DNA of 64,000 bases. Origin: Saccharothrix carnea. Its GTDB lineage: Bacteria > Actinomycetota > Actinomycetes > Mycobacteriales > Pseudonocardiaceae. The stretch covers positions 124,001 to 188,000 of the forward strand of contig NZ_PYAX01000012.1 in NCBI RefSeq assembly GCF_003014735.1, read 5' to 3'. Below are positions 1-9,747 of this stretch, in pieces. Both the position numbers and the translations under genes were made by a program. Under the pieces are notes generated by a model. The model saw nothing but the letters and a program-made list of their open reading frames with translations, made no database searches and was not told the origin of the DNA. The stretch's first letter is position 1; each line of letters opens with the position of its first letter.

Positions 1-2
1 TC

Positions 3-3000
3 AACAAGTACGTGGTCACCGACGTGCACGCCGATGGCCGCACGACGCTGGGCAAGCAGACCCGCACCCACTACGACTACCTCGACGGCGGTGCCTGGCA
101 CTACGACGAGGCCTTCTTCGCCAAGCCCGAGCACCGCACCTGGTCGCAGTGGCGTGGTTACGGCAAGGTCAAGACGACCTTGGGCAACCCCGACGACCCG
201 TCCGGCCCGCGGACGGTGACCGAGACGCTGTACCTGCGCGGCATGGACGGTGACGTCGCCCCCGGCGGCACCCGCTCGGTGTCGGTGACCGACTCGCTGG
301 GCGAGTCCGTCACCGATTCCAAGCAGCACGCGGGTGTCGCCCGGGAAACCCTGACCTACCTGGGCAGCCAGGTGATCAAGGCCGTGGTGAACGATCCGTG
401 GTCCTCGGCCGCGACCGCCACCGACGTCAACGGCGTCCAAGCGTTCTACACCGGCACCGGGGTTTCCCGTTCCCGGGTGTGGCTGGCCGCGTCGAACAAG
501 TGGCGCACCTCCCGGACCACCACGACCTACGGCGACCACGGTCTGGTGGCCTCGGTGCAGACCGAGGGCGACATCGACGACCCGGGCCAGACCAGCTGCG
601 CACGCACGACCTACGCGCAGAACACCGGCGCGTGGATGCTGAACTACCCCAACTCGGCGCGGACGGTGTCCGGGCCCTGCGCCGACGACAACCCGGCGAC
701 CAGTGCCAACATCATCTCGTCGGCGCGCAAGCTCTACGACGGCCAGGCGTTCGGCGTGGCGCCGACCCGCGGTGACGTGACCGAATCGCACACCCTCGCC
801 GAGTGGCCCGCCGGTGGCGCGGAGGTCTACCAGACCCCGTCCGCCAAGACCACCTACGACACGGTCTACGGCCGGGCGGTGGCCACCACCGACGCGCTCA
901 ACCGGACCACCACCATCAGCTACACCCCGGCCACCGGCAGCCCGGTCACCAACGTGGTCACCACGTCACCGCAGGTCGTCATCGCCGGCGTGTCGACCGC
1001 GCTCACCACGACCGAGGAGATCAACCCCGCCTCCGGCCTGGTGACGGGCCAGATCGACCAGGGCGGGCTGCGGACCGACGTCGCCCACGACCCGCTGGGC
1101 CGGATCACCGCGGTCTGGAAGCCCGGTCACAGCAAGAGCGCGAACGCGCCGGCGGACGCCAAGTACGAGTACGCCGTCAACACCGGCTCGCCGAGCGTCG
1201 TGGCGTCCCAGCGGCTGCTGGCCTCCGGGCTCTACGCCACCAGCTACAGCCTGTTCGACGGGCTGGGCCGCAACGTGCAGACCCAGTCGCCCACCTCCTA
1301 CGCGCAGGGCGGCCGGGTGGTCGAGGACACCCTGCACGACTCGCAGGGCCGCGTGTGGAAGATCCACGCGCCGTACTGGAACAGCGCCGTGCCGTCGACG
1401 TCACTGCACGTCGTGCAGGACAACGCGGTGCCGCGCACCGCGGAGACCCGCTACGACTCGGCCGGGCGGGCGACGGCCGTGCTGTCGCTGCGCGACGGTT
1501 TCGAGCAGTGGCGCACCACCACGACCTATGACGGCGACCGGGTCACCACCGTCCCGCCGCTCGGCGGCACCGCGTCCGCGGTCATCAGCAACGGGCTGGG
1601 CCAGAAGGTGATGACCCAGCAGTTCAAGACCCGCACGCACACCGGACCGACCGACCCGGCCGACACCACCACCTACACCTACCACCGCTCCGGAAAGCTC
1701 CACACGATCAAGGACAGCACCGGCGCCAACACCTGGACCCACGACTACGACCTGCTGGGCCGCAAGGTGTCCCAGACCGACCCCGACTCCGGCACCAGCA
1801 CCACCACCTACGACGCGGCCGGCCAGGTCCTCACGACCACCGACGCCCGGAACAAGACCCTCGCGTTCACCTACGACAACCTCGGCCGCAAGACCGGCCT
1901 GTTCGACACCACCACGTCGGGCCTGAGGCTCGCGAGCTGGCTCTACGACACCAAGCTCAAGGGCAGGCCGACGAACTCGGTGCGCTTCTCGGGCGGCAAG
2001 GCCTACGTCCGGGCCGTCTCCGGCTACGACACCGCCGGCAGGCCGACCGGCTCGACCCTGGTGATCCCCACCAGCGAGACCGGCATCGGCGGCACGTACT
2101 CGTTCTCGGTCACCTACGACCCCAACAGCGGCGCCGTCGCCACCGTCAGCTCACCCCAGGCCGGTGGCCTGCCGGCGGAGACGATCTACCGCGGCTACGA
2201 CGCGCTGGGCCTGCCCACCGAGTCGTTCGCGGCCAACGGCACCGGCGGCACCAAGCTGGTGTCCCAGACCACCTACAACCCGTTCGGTCAGGTGCTGCGG
2301 ACGAACTTCGCCGACGCCAACGACCCCAAGCAGGTCTCGACCACGCACACGTACGACGACTTCACCGCCAGGCTCGCCTCGACCCTGGCCGTCCGCGCCA
2401 CCACCACCGACCAGTACCTCGTCAACCGCGCCTACACCTACAACCAGGTCGGCGACGTCACCGAGGTGGACGACACCTCGACGGCCGTCCCGGACAACCA
2501 GTGCTTCGGCTACGACTACCTGCGCCGCCTGACCTCGGCGTGGACACCGTCGTCGGGCAACTGCGCGGTCGCACCGTCGGTGACCGGGCTCGGAGGCCCC
2601 GCCCCGTACTGGACGGACTGGACCTACGACACGACCGGCAACCGGAAGAAGCAGACCAAGCACACCGCCGCCGGCGACACGGTCACGTCACTGCACTACC
2701 CGGAGCCCGGCCTGCCCCGGCCGCACGCCGTCACCTCCACGACCACCACGAACCCGGACGGCACCCAGACCACGGCGACCTACGGCTACAACGCGGTGGG
2801 CAGCACCGAGGCCCGACCCGGCCACGAGATCAGGCACGACCAGGAAGGCCGGGTCGCCGTCGACAAGGACACGGCCACCAACAAGGAGTCGACCTACCTC
2901 TACGACGCGGACGGCACCAGGCTGATCTCGCGGGAAGCCGCGGGCACCACGCTCTACGCCGCCGACGTGGAGCTGTTCGTCCCGACCGGCTCCACCACCG

Positions 3001-4640
3001 CCACCGGCACCCGCTACTACACCCACGGCGGCACGAACGTCGCACGCCGGACCGCCGGCAAGCTCACGTGGACGGTCGAGGACCACCAGGGCACCGCCCT
3101 CCGCGCCGTCGACGCGAGCACCCTCGCGGTCACCAAGCGCTACCAGGACCCGTTCGGCGTGGCCCGCGGCCCGCTGCCCGGGTCCTGGCCGGACCGGCAC
3201 GGCTTCATCGGCGGCGTGCAGGACCCCGGCGGCACAGTGCACCTCGGCGCCCGCGAGTACGACCCGGCGCTGGGCCGGTTCACCTCCGTCGACCCGTTGC
3301 TCGACGAGGACAACCCCCAGCAGTGGAACGGCTACGCCTACGCCGACAACAACCCGGTCACGCTGAGCGACCCGACCGGTCTGGCGACGTGGATGTGCCC
3401 CGATGGCGAATGCGGTCAACACGGCAAGGGCGGGCTGGGCTACGACCGGTCCGGCTCGAACCCGTCGACCCCGTCCAACTCGTCGGCACCCGCACCGGAT
3501 GACGAGTGGACGGCGGCCTACTCACCCGAGACCGACGACCCCAACCGGTTGATCTCGGTGTGGTACGCGATGTACGCCCAGCGCGAGGGCTTCTGGAACA
3601 CCGACATGGGCGACGGGCACCACGCCTGCTTCGGCCGCAAGGGCTGCCAGGCGGCCTGGATCTACTTGCAGGGCGACGGCGCCGACGTCGCCAAGGCGAA
3701 GACCATCGCGGCCACGTACTGCCTCGAGAACGCGAGGGAGTGCGCCGGCGAGGACAACGCCGAGCAGGTCGTGATGCAGATGTACAACGACGCCCTGGGG
3801 AACATGTCCGGCTTCGCCGGCGTCGGCGCGAGGGCCGTCAAGCCCGCACCGAAGGGCGGGAGGTGCGTCAACAGCTTCACCGGCGACACCTTGGTGCTGA
3901 TGGCCGATGGCTCCACCAAGCGCATCGACCAGATCGTCGTCGGTGACGAGGTCGCCAACAGCGAACCGGAGAGCGAGCAGACCGAGACGCACGAGGTCCT
4001 GGCCGTCATCATCACCGATGCCGACAAGGACTACGTCGACGTGACCGTGGCGACCCCGGACGGTCCGAAGACCATCCACGCCACGGCCCACCACCCGTTC
4101 TACGACGCGACCGATGACCTATGGGTGGACGCGGCCGACTTGGAGGTCGGCGAGCAGCTCAACACGCCCGGCAACGGCCGTGCGGTGATCGCCGACCTGC
4201 GCCACTACAAGGCGAACCTGCGCACCTTCAACCTGACGATCGACACCGTCCACACCTACTATGTCCTGGCCGGATCGACCCCGGTCCTCGTCCACAACAA
4301 CAACTGCCCCATCAGCCCAGGGCAAGACCTCATCGATGGCCAAGCTCAGCTGCACATCATCCGCGGTGACCGGACCGGGGGCGGGCACAAGTGGCCGGGG
4401 CAACCCGGGAAGACGGTGTTTCCCATGAGTTGGAGCACCGAGAAGATCCTGGATAGCGTGGCGGACGTGGCCACCAGCCCGCAGAGTGTGTGGAAGCAGC
4501 AGACCGGAAAGAAGGGACAGCTGTACACGAAGAACAACGATCCTTCTCGATGGGCGATCGAGGGGGTTGTGGAAGGGATCAACATCCGGGTCATCTACGA
4601 GCCGGCGACCGGCCGGGTCGTCACCGGATTCCCGTTCTAG
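3..4640 (+). CDS. RHS-repeat polymorphic toxin with Hint domain and C-terminal EndoU-type nuclease (5' end missing)
   Basis: Large secreted or contact-dependent toxin of the RHS/YD-repeat class. The frame is open at the left edge (Asn-Lys-Tyr-Val precede the first possible GTG at 12), so the N-terminus lies outside the window. Numbered from 12, residues 1 to about 1000 are YD repeats (YDSAGR, YDLLGR, YDNLGR). The RHS core ends near 1083 with YDPALGRFTSVDPL and PTGL. A Hint domain spans about 1285-1432, from CVNSFTGDTLVLMADGS to YVLAGSTPVLVHNNNC, and probably frees the tip by autoproteolysis. The tip (1440-1542) has the bacterial EndoU pattern: His1448, GGGH with His1459, Lys1467 before TVFP, and a final IRVIYEP...VVTGFPF. 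These match the His/His/Lys catalytic set of EndoU RNases. A probable immunity gene follows after 22 bp. Domain calls are firm; RNase activity is inferred from the family. Confidence 0.88.
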   Translation, partial: NKYVVTDVHADGRTTLGKQTRTHYDYLDGGAWHYDEAFFAKPEHRTWSQWRGYGKVKTTLGNPDDPSGPRTVTETLYLRGMDGDVAPGGTRSVSVTDSLGESVTDSKQHAGVARETLTYLGSQVIKAVVNDPWSSAATATDVNGVQAFYTGTGVSRSRVWLAASNKWRTSRTTTTYGDHGLVASVQTEGDIDDPGQTSCARTTYAQNTGAWMLNYPNSARTVSGPCADDNPATSANIISSARKLYDGQAFGVAPTRGDVTESHTLAEWPAGGAEVYQTPSAKTTYDTVYGRAVATTDALNRTTTISYTPATGSPVTNVVTTSPQVVIAGVSTALTTTEEINPASGLVTGQIDQGGLRTDVAHDPLGRITAVWKPGHSKSANAPADAKYEYAVNTGSPSVVASQRLLASGLYATSYSLFDGLGRNVQTQSPTSYAQGGRVVEDTLHDSQGRVWKIHAPYWNSAVPSTSLHVVQDNAVPRTAETRYDSAGRATAVLSLRDGFEQWRTTTTYDGDRVTTVPPLGGTASAVISNGLGQKVMTQQFKTRTHTGPTDPADTTTYTYHRSGKLHTIKDSTGANTWTHDYDLLGRKVSQTDPDSGTSTTTYDAAGQVLTTTDARNKTLAFTYDNLGRKTGLFDTTTSGLRLASWLYDTKLKGRPTNSVRFSGGKAYVRAVSGYDTAGRPTGSTLVIPTSETGIGGTYSFSVTYDPNSGAVATVSSPQAGGLPAETIYRGYDALGLPTESFAANGTGGTKLVSQTTYNPFGQVLRTNFADANDPKQVSTTHTYDDFTARLASTLAVRATTTDQYLVNRAYTYNQVGDVTEVDDTSTAVPDNQCFGYDYLRRLTSAWTPSSGNCAVAPSVTGLGGPAPYWTDWTYDTTGNRKKQTKHTAAGDTVTSLHYPEPGLPRPHAVTSTTTTNPDGTQTTATYGYNAVGSTEARPGHEIRHDQEGRVAVDKDTATNKESTYLYDADGTRLISREAAGTTLYAADVELFVPTGSTTATGTRYYTHGGTNVARRTAGKLTWTVEDHQGTALRAVDASTLAVTKRYQDPFGVARGPLPGSWPDRHGFIGGVQDPGGTVHLGAREYDPALGRFTSVDPLLDEDNPQQWNGYAYADNNPVTLSDPTGLATWMCPDGECGQHGKGGLGYDRSGSNPSTPSNSSAPAPDDEWTAAYSPETDDPNRLISVWYAMYAQREGFWNTDMGDGHHACFGRKGCQAAWIYLQGDGADVAKAKTIAATYCLENARECAGEDNAEQVVMQMYNDALGNMSGFAGVGARAVKPAPKGGRCVNSFTGDTLVLMADGSTKRIDQIVVGDEVANSEPESEQTETHEVLAVIITDADKDYVDVTVATPDGPKTIHATAHHPFYDATDDLWVDAADLEVGEQLNTPGNGRAVIADLRHYKANLRTFNLTIDTVHTYYVLAGSTPVLVHNNNCPISPGQDLIDGQAQLHIIRGDRTGGGHKWPGQPGKTVFPMSWSTEKILDSVADVATSPQSVWKQQTGKKGQLYTKNNDPSRWAIEGVVEGINIRVIYEPATGRVVTGFPF

Positions 4641-4662
4641 CGACGAAGGTCGGGGGTGACCG

Positions 4663-4926
4663 ATGGACCCGATGCGATACAGGGTCGAGCTGGAGAGCCT
4701 GCTGGAGGATTCACCGCTGTCCGACCCTGGTGTGATCGGTGATGTCCGTGGGCTGCTGGATGCCGGTGAATACGCACTCGCCTTCGACACCATGTGCTCT
4801 TGGATTTACGAAGACGACCTGCTTGTCGGTCTTTCATATTATGAGAGGCTGGCACGGATGTCGGAGGTGATGGGCTCCGAAAGGTTGGTCGAGCGCATTC
4901 GCGAGCTCGTGTCCGAAGACGGGTGA
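4663..4926 (+). CDS. Small immunity protein for the EndoU toxin, MafI-like
   Basis: An 87-residue acidic, all-helical-looking protein starting at ATG 4663 behind a GA-rich ribosome site (GAAGG, then GGGGG, at 4645-4655). It lies directly downstream of the toxin tip, the standard place for a cognate immunity protein. The pattern [22 protein letters not shown] followed by [12 protein letters not shown] resembles MafI-family immunity proteins, which are known partners of EndoU-type MafB toxins; that match is from memory of the family. The gene uses more A/T-ending codons (tat, att, ctt, tca) than its neighbours, typical of exchangeable toxin-immunity cassettes. Its role is to bind and neutralise the RNase in the producing cell. 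Confidence 0.65.
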
Positions 4927-5032
4927 ACGGCTCCGGACGGCGAGGGGACCGGCCGCCGGTGGTCGGTCCCCGGCATGGCTGGACCGGGGCCGCCGCCGGC
5001 ACCAGCGCGTGACGGCCGGGTGATCTGGGGCT

Positions 5033-6463
5033 TCAGGACGTCCGGTGCAGGCGGGTGCCCAGCTGGCGGACCACGGAGGCCAGGAGGTCGATGTCCTCCT
5101 CCGTGGTCCGCCAGTTCACGATCGCGGGGCGCAGGGCGACCATGCCCCGGTAGACCGTGGTGCCCGCGTAGACCCGGCCGTCCTCGATCAGGGCCTCGCC
5201 CAGTTCGCGGTTGAGGTGGTCGAGGGTTTCCTCCGGTGCGCCCGGTGGGCGGTAGCGGAAGCAGACGATGAAGGCGGTGATCGGGGCCAGCAGTTCGAGG
5301 TCGGGGGATTCGGTGATGCGGCGGCCCAGGCGCAGCGCCAGGTCCTGGTGGCGTTCGACCATCGCGCGGTGGCCGTCGCGGCCGTAGGCGCGCAGCGTGG
5401 CCCAGATCGGGAACGCGCGGGCGCGGCGTGAGGACTCCGGGCCCAGGTTGTTGTAGTTGATGAACTCCTCGTCCGGCTCGGGCAGGTAGGGGGCGTTCCA
5501 GGCGCCGAACGCACGACCCAGCGCCGACCGGTCCCGCACGAACGCGAAACCGCTCTCGTACGGCACGTTGAGCCACTTGTGGCCGTCCGCGGCCACCGAG
5601 TCGGCACGCTCCACGCCGCGCACCAACCCGGCCGTGCGCGGTGACAGGGCGGCGAACAGGCCGAAGGCGCCGTCCACGTGCAGCCACGCCCCGTGCCGCC
5701 CGGCCAGGTCCGCCATCTCGTCCAACGGGTCGAAGTCGCCGCCGTTGACCTCGCCCGCGTTGCCGATCAGCACCGCCGGCCCCGACGACGCCAGTGCGCG
5801 GTCCAGGGCGTCGACGTCCAGCCGGCCCGCGTCGTCACGGGTCAGCGTGCGCACCACGTCCCGGCCCAACCCCAGCAGCTGCAGGGCCTTGAGGCTGCTC
5901 GGGTGCACGTACCCGCTGGAGAACACCGGCATCCGCGGCAGCCCCACCAGGCCGTCCGCGGTCACGTCCACCCCGTGCCGCCCGGCCCACCAGTGCCGCG
6001 CGCACGCCAGCCCGGTCAGGTTCGCGGCCGTCGCGCTCGTGGTGAGCACCGCGCCGTGCGACTCGGGCAACCCGAACAGCTCCTTCAACCACCGCAGCAC
6101 GACCGTCTCGGCCCGCGCGGCGAGCGGCGAGGCCGGCCACAGCCCGGCGGCCTGGTCCAGCAGCGACGTCACCCAGTCCGCCGCCTGCGCGGCCGGTGTC
6201 GCGCCGCCGACCACGAAGTGGAAGAACCGCGGCCCGGACGAGTGCGTGGCGGCCCGCGTCCCGATCCGCAGCAGGTCCGCGATCGCGGCGATGGTGCCGT
6301 CACCGACGTCCGGCAGCGGTCCGTCCAGGTCCTCGACCAGGTGGGCGTGCGTGGCGTCGCGCACCGGCAGGTGCGGCAGCGCGTCGAGGTACGGCCCGGC
6401 GGCGCGCGCGACCATCCCCAACGCCTCGGCGGCGTCCTCTCGAGCGTTCAGCGGATCACCCAT
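5033..6463 (-). CDS. Pyridoxal-phosphate-dependent decarboxylase (aromatic-L-amino-acid/glutamate decarboxylase family)
   Basis: A 476-residue fold-type I PLP enzyme of the group II decarboxylase family. Visible marks are FFHFVVGG and PLAARAETVVLRW near the N-terminus, TTSATAANLTGLACAR (about 141-156) in the cofactor-binding region, HVDGAFG with Asp264 to hold the pyridine nitrogen, and ADGHKWLNVPYESGF with Lys296 as the internal aldimine lysine. I chose ATG 6463 because the upstream extension would need a TTG at 6505 and would overlap the divergent esterase gene. The gap to that gene is only 19 bp, so their promoters overlap. The substrate cannot be read from the sequence; members decarboxylate aromatic amino acids, glutamate or diaminobutyrate. 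Confidence 0.85.
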   Translation of the reverse strand: MGDPLNAREDAAEALGMVARAAGPYLDALPHLPVRDATHAHLVEDLDGPLPDVGDGTIAAIADLLRIGTRAATHSSGPRFFHFVVGGATPAAQAADWVTSLLDQAAGLWPASPLAARAETVVLRWLKELFGLPESHGAVLTTSATAANLTGLACARHWWAGRHGVDVTADGLVGLPRMPVFSSGYVHPSSLKALQLLGLGRDVVRTLTRDDAGRLDVDALDRALASSGPAVLIGNAGEVNGGDFDPLDEMADLAGRHGAWLHVDGAFGLFAALSPRTAGLVRGVERADSVAADGHKWLNVPYESGFAFVRDRSALGRAFGAWNAPYLPEPDEEFINYNNLGPESSRRARAFPIWATLRAYGRDGHRAMVERHQDLALRLGRRITESPDLELLAPITAFIVCFRYRPPGAPEETLDHLNRELGEALIEDGRVYAGTTVYRGMVALRPAIVNWRTTEEDIDLLASVVRQLGTRLHRTS

Positions 6464-6482
6464 CGTGGCAGAGTAGGCGCTG

Positions 6483-7787
6483 ATGACACGACGTGGACAG
6501 GTCAAGGGTCACGCGGTCGACGCCGAAGTGGAAGCGTTCCTCGGCCTGCGGTACGCGGAGCCGCCGTTCGGGGCGGCACGGCGGTTCGCCGCACCCGTGC
6601 CGACCGACTTCGCGGGCGACTGCCTGGAGTTCGGGCCGATCGCGCCGCAGTCCGCCCGCCTGCCCGGTGCCCCGGTGTGGCGGCCGGGCGACGAGGACGT
6701 GCTGACCCTCAACGTGTGGACACCGTCTACTTCGGACGGTCCGTGGCCGGTGCTGTTCTACGTGCACGGCGGGGCCTACACGTTCGGCTCGTCCGCCCAG
6801 CCCGACTACGACGGCACCGCGCTCGCCCGCGCCGGGCTGGTCGTGGTGACGTGCAACTACCGGCTCGGGTTCGAGGGGTTCGGGCACGTGGAGGGGCGGC
6901 CGGACAACCGGGGGCTGCTCGACCAGCGGGCCGCGCTGCGGTGGGTGCTGGACAACATCGCGGAGTTCGGGGGCGATCCCGGCAACATCACCGTCGGCGG
7001 GCAGTCGGCGGGCGCCGCGTCGGCGTTGTTCCTGGCCGCGTGGGAGCCGGTGCGGCGGGTCATCGCGCACAGCGTGCCGAACCGGTGCTACACGCGGGGG
7101 TTCGCGCGCCGGGTCGCGGAGTGGATCGACACCGGCACGCCGGAGTCGACGGTGGCGTCGGCCGACGCGCTCGCCGCCGCGCAGCGCACCGGGCCGTTGA
7201 GCTACGACCCGGTGCTGTTCGGGCCGATCGCCGACGCGTTGCCTGCGGTGGAGGTCGACGCCCTGCTGTGCCACACGGACGTCGAGTACGCGCTGTTCGA
7301 CGCGGTGGGCACGTTCCGGCCGCTGGCCGACCTGCGCGCGTTCGGCCGCGACTGGGGCATCCCGGACCACGTCGTGGCCGCCTACGAGCACTTCGAGGAC
7401 GCGCACGTGCGGCTCGCCGGCGACTTCGTCTTCGCCGAGCCCACCACCAGGCTGGCCGAGGCGAACGGCCGGGCGTTCCTGGCGCGGTTCACCCGGCCAC
7501 CCGCCTGGCACACCGCCGACGTGCCGTTCTCGTTCGGCAACCTCGACGAGGCGAACTTCCTGATCGGCGGACCCGCCGGTGACGACGAGCGCGCGCTCTC
7601 CCGCCGCATGCTCAAGGCGTGGGTCGACTTCTGCACCACCGGCGATCCCGGCTGGACCGGCGTCCGGCACTGGGGCGACGAGGTCGAGGCCCGCCGCGAG
7701 CCGTGGCGGGGCGTGGACCTCTCAGTACCGGTCGACTATCCGGTGCAAGCACCGGCGGGTCGCCCTACGAACCGGCCCGGTTCGTAG
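6483..7787 (+). CDS. Type B carboxylesterase (alpha/beta hydrolase)
   Basis: A 434-residue carboxylesterase/lipase-family hydrolase without an obvious signal peptide, so probably cytoplasmic. The N-terminus (VKGHAVDAEVEAFLGLRYAEPPFGAARRF) is typical of type B esterases. The oxyanion-hole motif is HGGAY (95-99), and the nucleophile Ser175 lies in GGQSAGAAS. The protein is shorter than many family members (about 500 residues). No strong Shine-Dalgarno is visible before ATG 6483, and the start lies 19 bp from the divergent decarboxylase. The stop codon sits inside a perfect terminator-like hairpin. Natural substrate unknown. Confidence 0.85.
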   Translation: MTRRGQVKGHAVDAEVEAFLGLRYAEPPFGAARRFAAPVPTDFAGDCLEFGPIAPQSARLPGAPVWRPGDEDVLTLNVWTPSTSDGPWPVLFYVHGGAYTFGSSAQPDYDGTALARAGLVVVTCNYRLGFEGFGHVEGRPDNRGLLDQRAALRWVLDNIAEFGGDPGNITVGGQSAGAASALFLAAWEPVRRVIAHSVPNRCYTRGFARRVAEWIDTGTPESTVASADALAAAQRTGPLSYDPVLFGPIADALPAVEVDALLCHTDVEYALFDAVGTFRPLADLRAFGRDWGIPDHVVAAYEHFEDAHVRLAGDFVFAEPTTRLAEANGRAFLARFTRPPAWHTADVPFSFGNLDEANFLIGGPAGDDERALSRRMLKAWVDFCTTGDPGWTGVRHWGDEVEARREPWRGVDLSVPVDYPVQAPAGRPTNRPGS

Positions 7788-7792
7788 GGCGA
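7760..7792. terminator. Perfect 16-bp inverted repeat, bidirectional terminator containing a stop codon
   Basis: Arms TCGCCCTACGAACCGG (7760-7775) and its exact complement (7777-7792) with a one-base centre. The TAG stop of the esterase (7785-7787) lies within the right arm. The hairpin separates the convergent esterase and helicase genes. There is no U-tract, as is usual in high-GC actinomycetes. Confidence 0.7.
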
Positions 7793-7796
7793 ACGC

Positions 7797-9482
7797 TCAG
7801 CGCGGGTCGTCGCGTTCCCGCCGCACGGTGACCTTGCGGCCCTTGATGGTGGCGCCCCGCAGTGACGCGATGACCTGCTGCGCCGCCGAGTCCGGCACCT
7901 CCACCAGCGAGAACCGGTCGGCGATCTCGATCGCGCCGATATCGCGGCCGTTGAGGCGCGCCTCACCCGCGATCGCGCCGACCAGGTCCTGCGGCCGGAT
8001 GCCCGAGCTGCGGCCCGCGCCGACGAACAGCCTGGTCATGCCCGCGGACGGGCGGCGCGGACGGCGCGGCGCACCGCGGTCACCGCCGCCTTCGCGGCCC
8101 CGGCGCTCGCCGGAACCGGTCCGCGGCACGTACTCCGGGATCTCCTCCTCGTCGGCCGCCGCGCCGGTGGCCTCGTGCGCCAGCTTGACCGCCGCCAGCG
8201 CCACCTCCATGACGTCGAACTGGTCGGTCAGCGTCTCCACCACGACCCGGAAGCCCTCCAGGTCGTCCTCCAGCAGGCTCTCGTGCAGCGCGGCGCGGGT
8301 CAGCTCCAGCTTGCGCGCCCGCAGGTCCGCGATCGTGGGGACCTTCTCCATGTGGATGCGCTGCTTGGTGACGCGCTCGATGGTCTTGAGCATGCCGTGC
8401 TCGCGCGGCTCGGCCAGGGTGATCGCCACGCCCTCGCGGCCCGCGCGCCCGATCCGGCCGATGCGGTGCACGTACGACTCCGGCGCGGACGGCACGTTGT
8501 AGTTGACCACGTGCGTCAGCTGCTCGATGTCCAGGCCGCGGGCCGCCACGTCGGTGGCCACCAGCAGGTCCGCGGTGCCGTTGCGCAGTCGCGCCATCAC
8601 CCGGTCGCGCTGCTCCTGGCTGATGCCGCCGTGCAGCGACTCCGCCCGGTAGCCGCGACCGTTGAGCGTCTCGGTGAGCTGGTCGACCTCGTCACGGGTG
8701 CGGCAGAACACGATCGCCGCCGTGGGCGCCTCGACGTCCAGCACCCGGCCGAGCGCGGCCGGCTTGTGCGCCCGCGGCACGACGTACGCGCTCTGCCGCA
8801 CGCGCGGCGCCTCGCCCGGTTCGGCCTGCTCACGGCCGATGGTGATGCGCACCGGGTCGGACAGGTGCTGGCGGGCCAGCCGGTCGATGCGGCCGGGCAT
8901 GGTCGCGGAGAACAGCACGGTCTGCCGCTCCGCCGGCGTCTCGGCCAGGATCGTGTCCAGGTCCTCGGCGAAGCCCATGTCCAGCATCTCGTCGGCCTCG
9001 TCCAGCACGACGATGTCCAGGTGCTCCAGCTTCAGCGTGCCCCGGCTGAGGTGGTCCACCGCACGGCCCGGCGTGGCCACGACGACGTCCACGCCCTGCT
9101 CCAGCACCCGCAACTGCCGCCCGATCGGCTGACCGCCGTAGATCGGCAGCACCCGCGCGCCCAACTCCCGGCCGTACCGGTGCACGGCCTCGGACACCTG
9201 CACCGCCAGCTCCCGTGTCGGCACCAGCACCAGCGCGAACGGCGTCCGCCGGTCCCGCTCGCCGCCCGCCATCCGCTCCAGCACGGGCAGCGCGAACGCG
9301 GCTGTCTTGCCGGTGCCGGTGGCGGCCTGTCCGAGCAGGTCACGGCCTGCGGTCAACGGCGGGATCGCTTCACGCTGGATGGGGGTGGGCTCCTCGTAGC
9401 CGAGGCCGGTGAGCGCCCGGAGGAGTTCGGGGCGCAACCCGAGGTCGGCGAAGCTGGTCCGGTCGTCGGGCTCGTCGTTCAT
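7797..9482 (-). CDS. deaD: DEAD-box RNA helicase with C-terminal RNA-binding domain (DeaD/CsdA type)
   Basis: A 561-residue ATP-dependent RNA helicase for RNA remodelling, ribosome assembly or cold adaptation. All core motifs are visible in order: Q motif (PTPIQREAIPPL), Walker A (AATGTGKT), Ia (PTRELA), II (DEAD), III (SAT), IV-V region with ATDVAARGLD, and VI (HRIGRIGRAGR). After a basic, Gly/Arg-rich linker (GSGERRGREGGGDRG), the C-terminus (MTRLFVGAGRSSGIRPQDLVGAI to KVTVRRER) is a DbpA/CsdA RNA-binding fold. I chose ATG 9482 because FADLGLRPELLRALTGLGY follows within a few residues, as in relatives; the frame stays open upstream without similarity. Confidence 0.92.
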   Translation of the reverse strand: MNDEPDDRTSFADLGLRPELLRALTGLGYEEPTPIQREAIPPLTAGRDLLGQAATGTGKTAAFALPVLERMAGGERDRRTPFALVLVPTRELAVQVSEAVHRYGRELGARVLPIYGGQPIGRQLRVLEQGVDVVVATPGRAVDHLSRGTLKLEHLDIVVLDEADEMLDMGFAEDLDTILAETPAERQTVLFSATMPGRIDRLARQHLSDPVRITIGREQAEPGEAPRVRQSAYVVPRAHKPAALGRVLDVEAPTAAIVFCRTRDEVDQLTETLNGRGYRAESLHGGISQEQRDRVMARLRNGTADLLVATDVAARGLDIEQLTHVVNYNVPSAPESYVHRIGRIGRAGREGVAITLAEPREHGMLKTIERVTKQRIHMEKVPTIADLRARKLELTRAALHESLLEDDLEGFRVVVETLTDQFDVMEVALAAVKLAHEATGAAADEEEIPEYVPRTGSGERRGREGGGDRGAPRRPRRPSAGMTRLFVGAGRSSGIRPQDLVGAIAGEARLNGRDIGAIEIADRFSLVEVPDSAAQQVIASLRGATIKGRKVTVRRERDDPR

Positions 9483-9747
9483 ACCGTCAAGTCTCGCTGA
9501 TCGCCCCTGAACCGCTCGGTGAGGGGGGTCGGCGGACGCGGTTTCGCACCCGCCGGGCACTTCGGCCGGGCGGTACCGGCGAGCGGAGTCCCGGGGCTGA
9601 CCCGATCGGAGGCATACCGCGGCGGTACGTCCTGAGCGGTTCACATGATATTTCCCCCGGTCGAGGCGGGCTGGGCACTATGTCAAACGCTGTGGCCGTG
9701 CAGGTGTGGATTCTCGATGCCGGAGCGGTCCTGCGGTAGGAGGCGAA

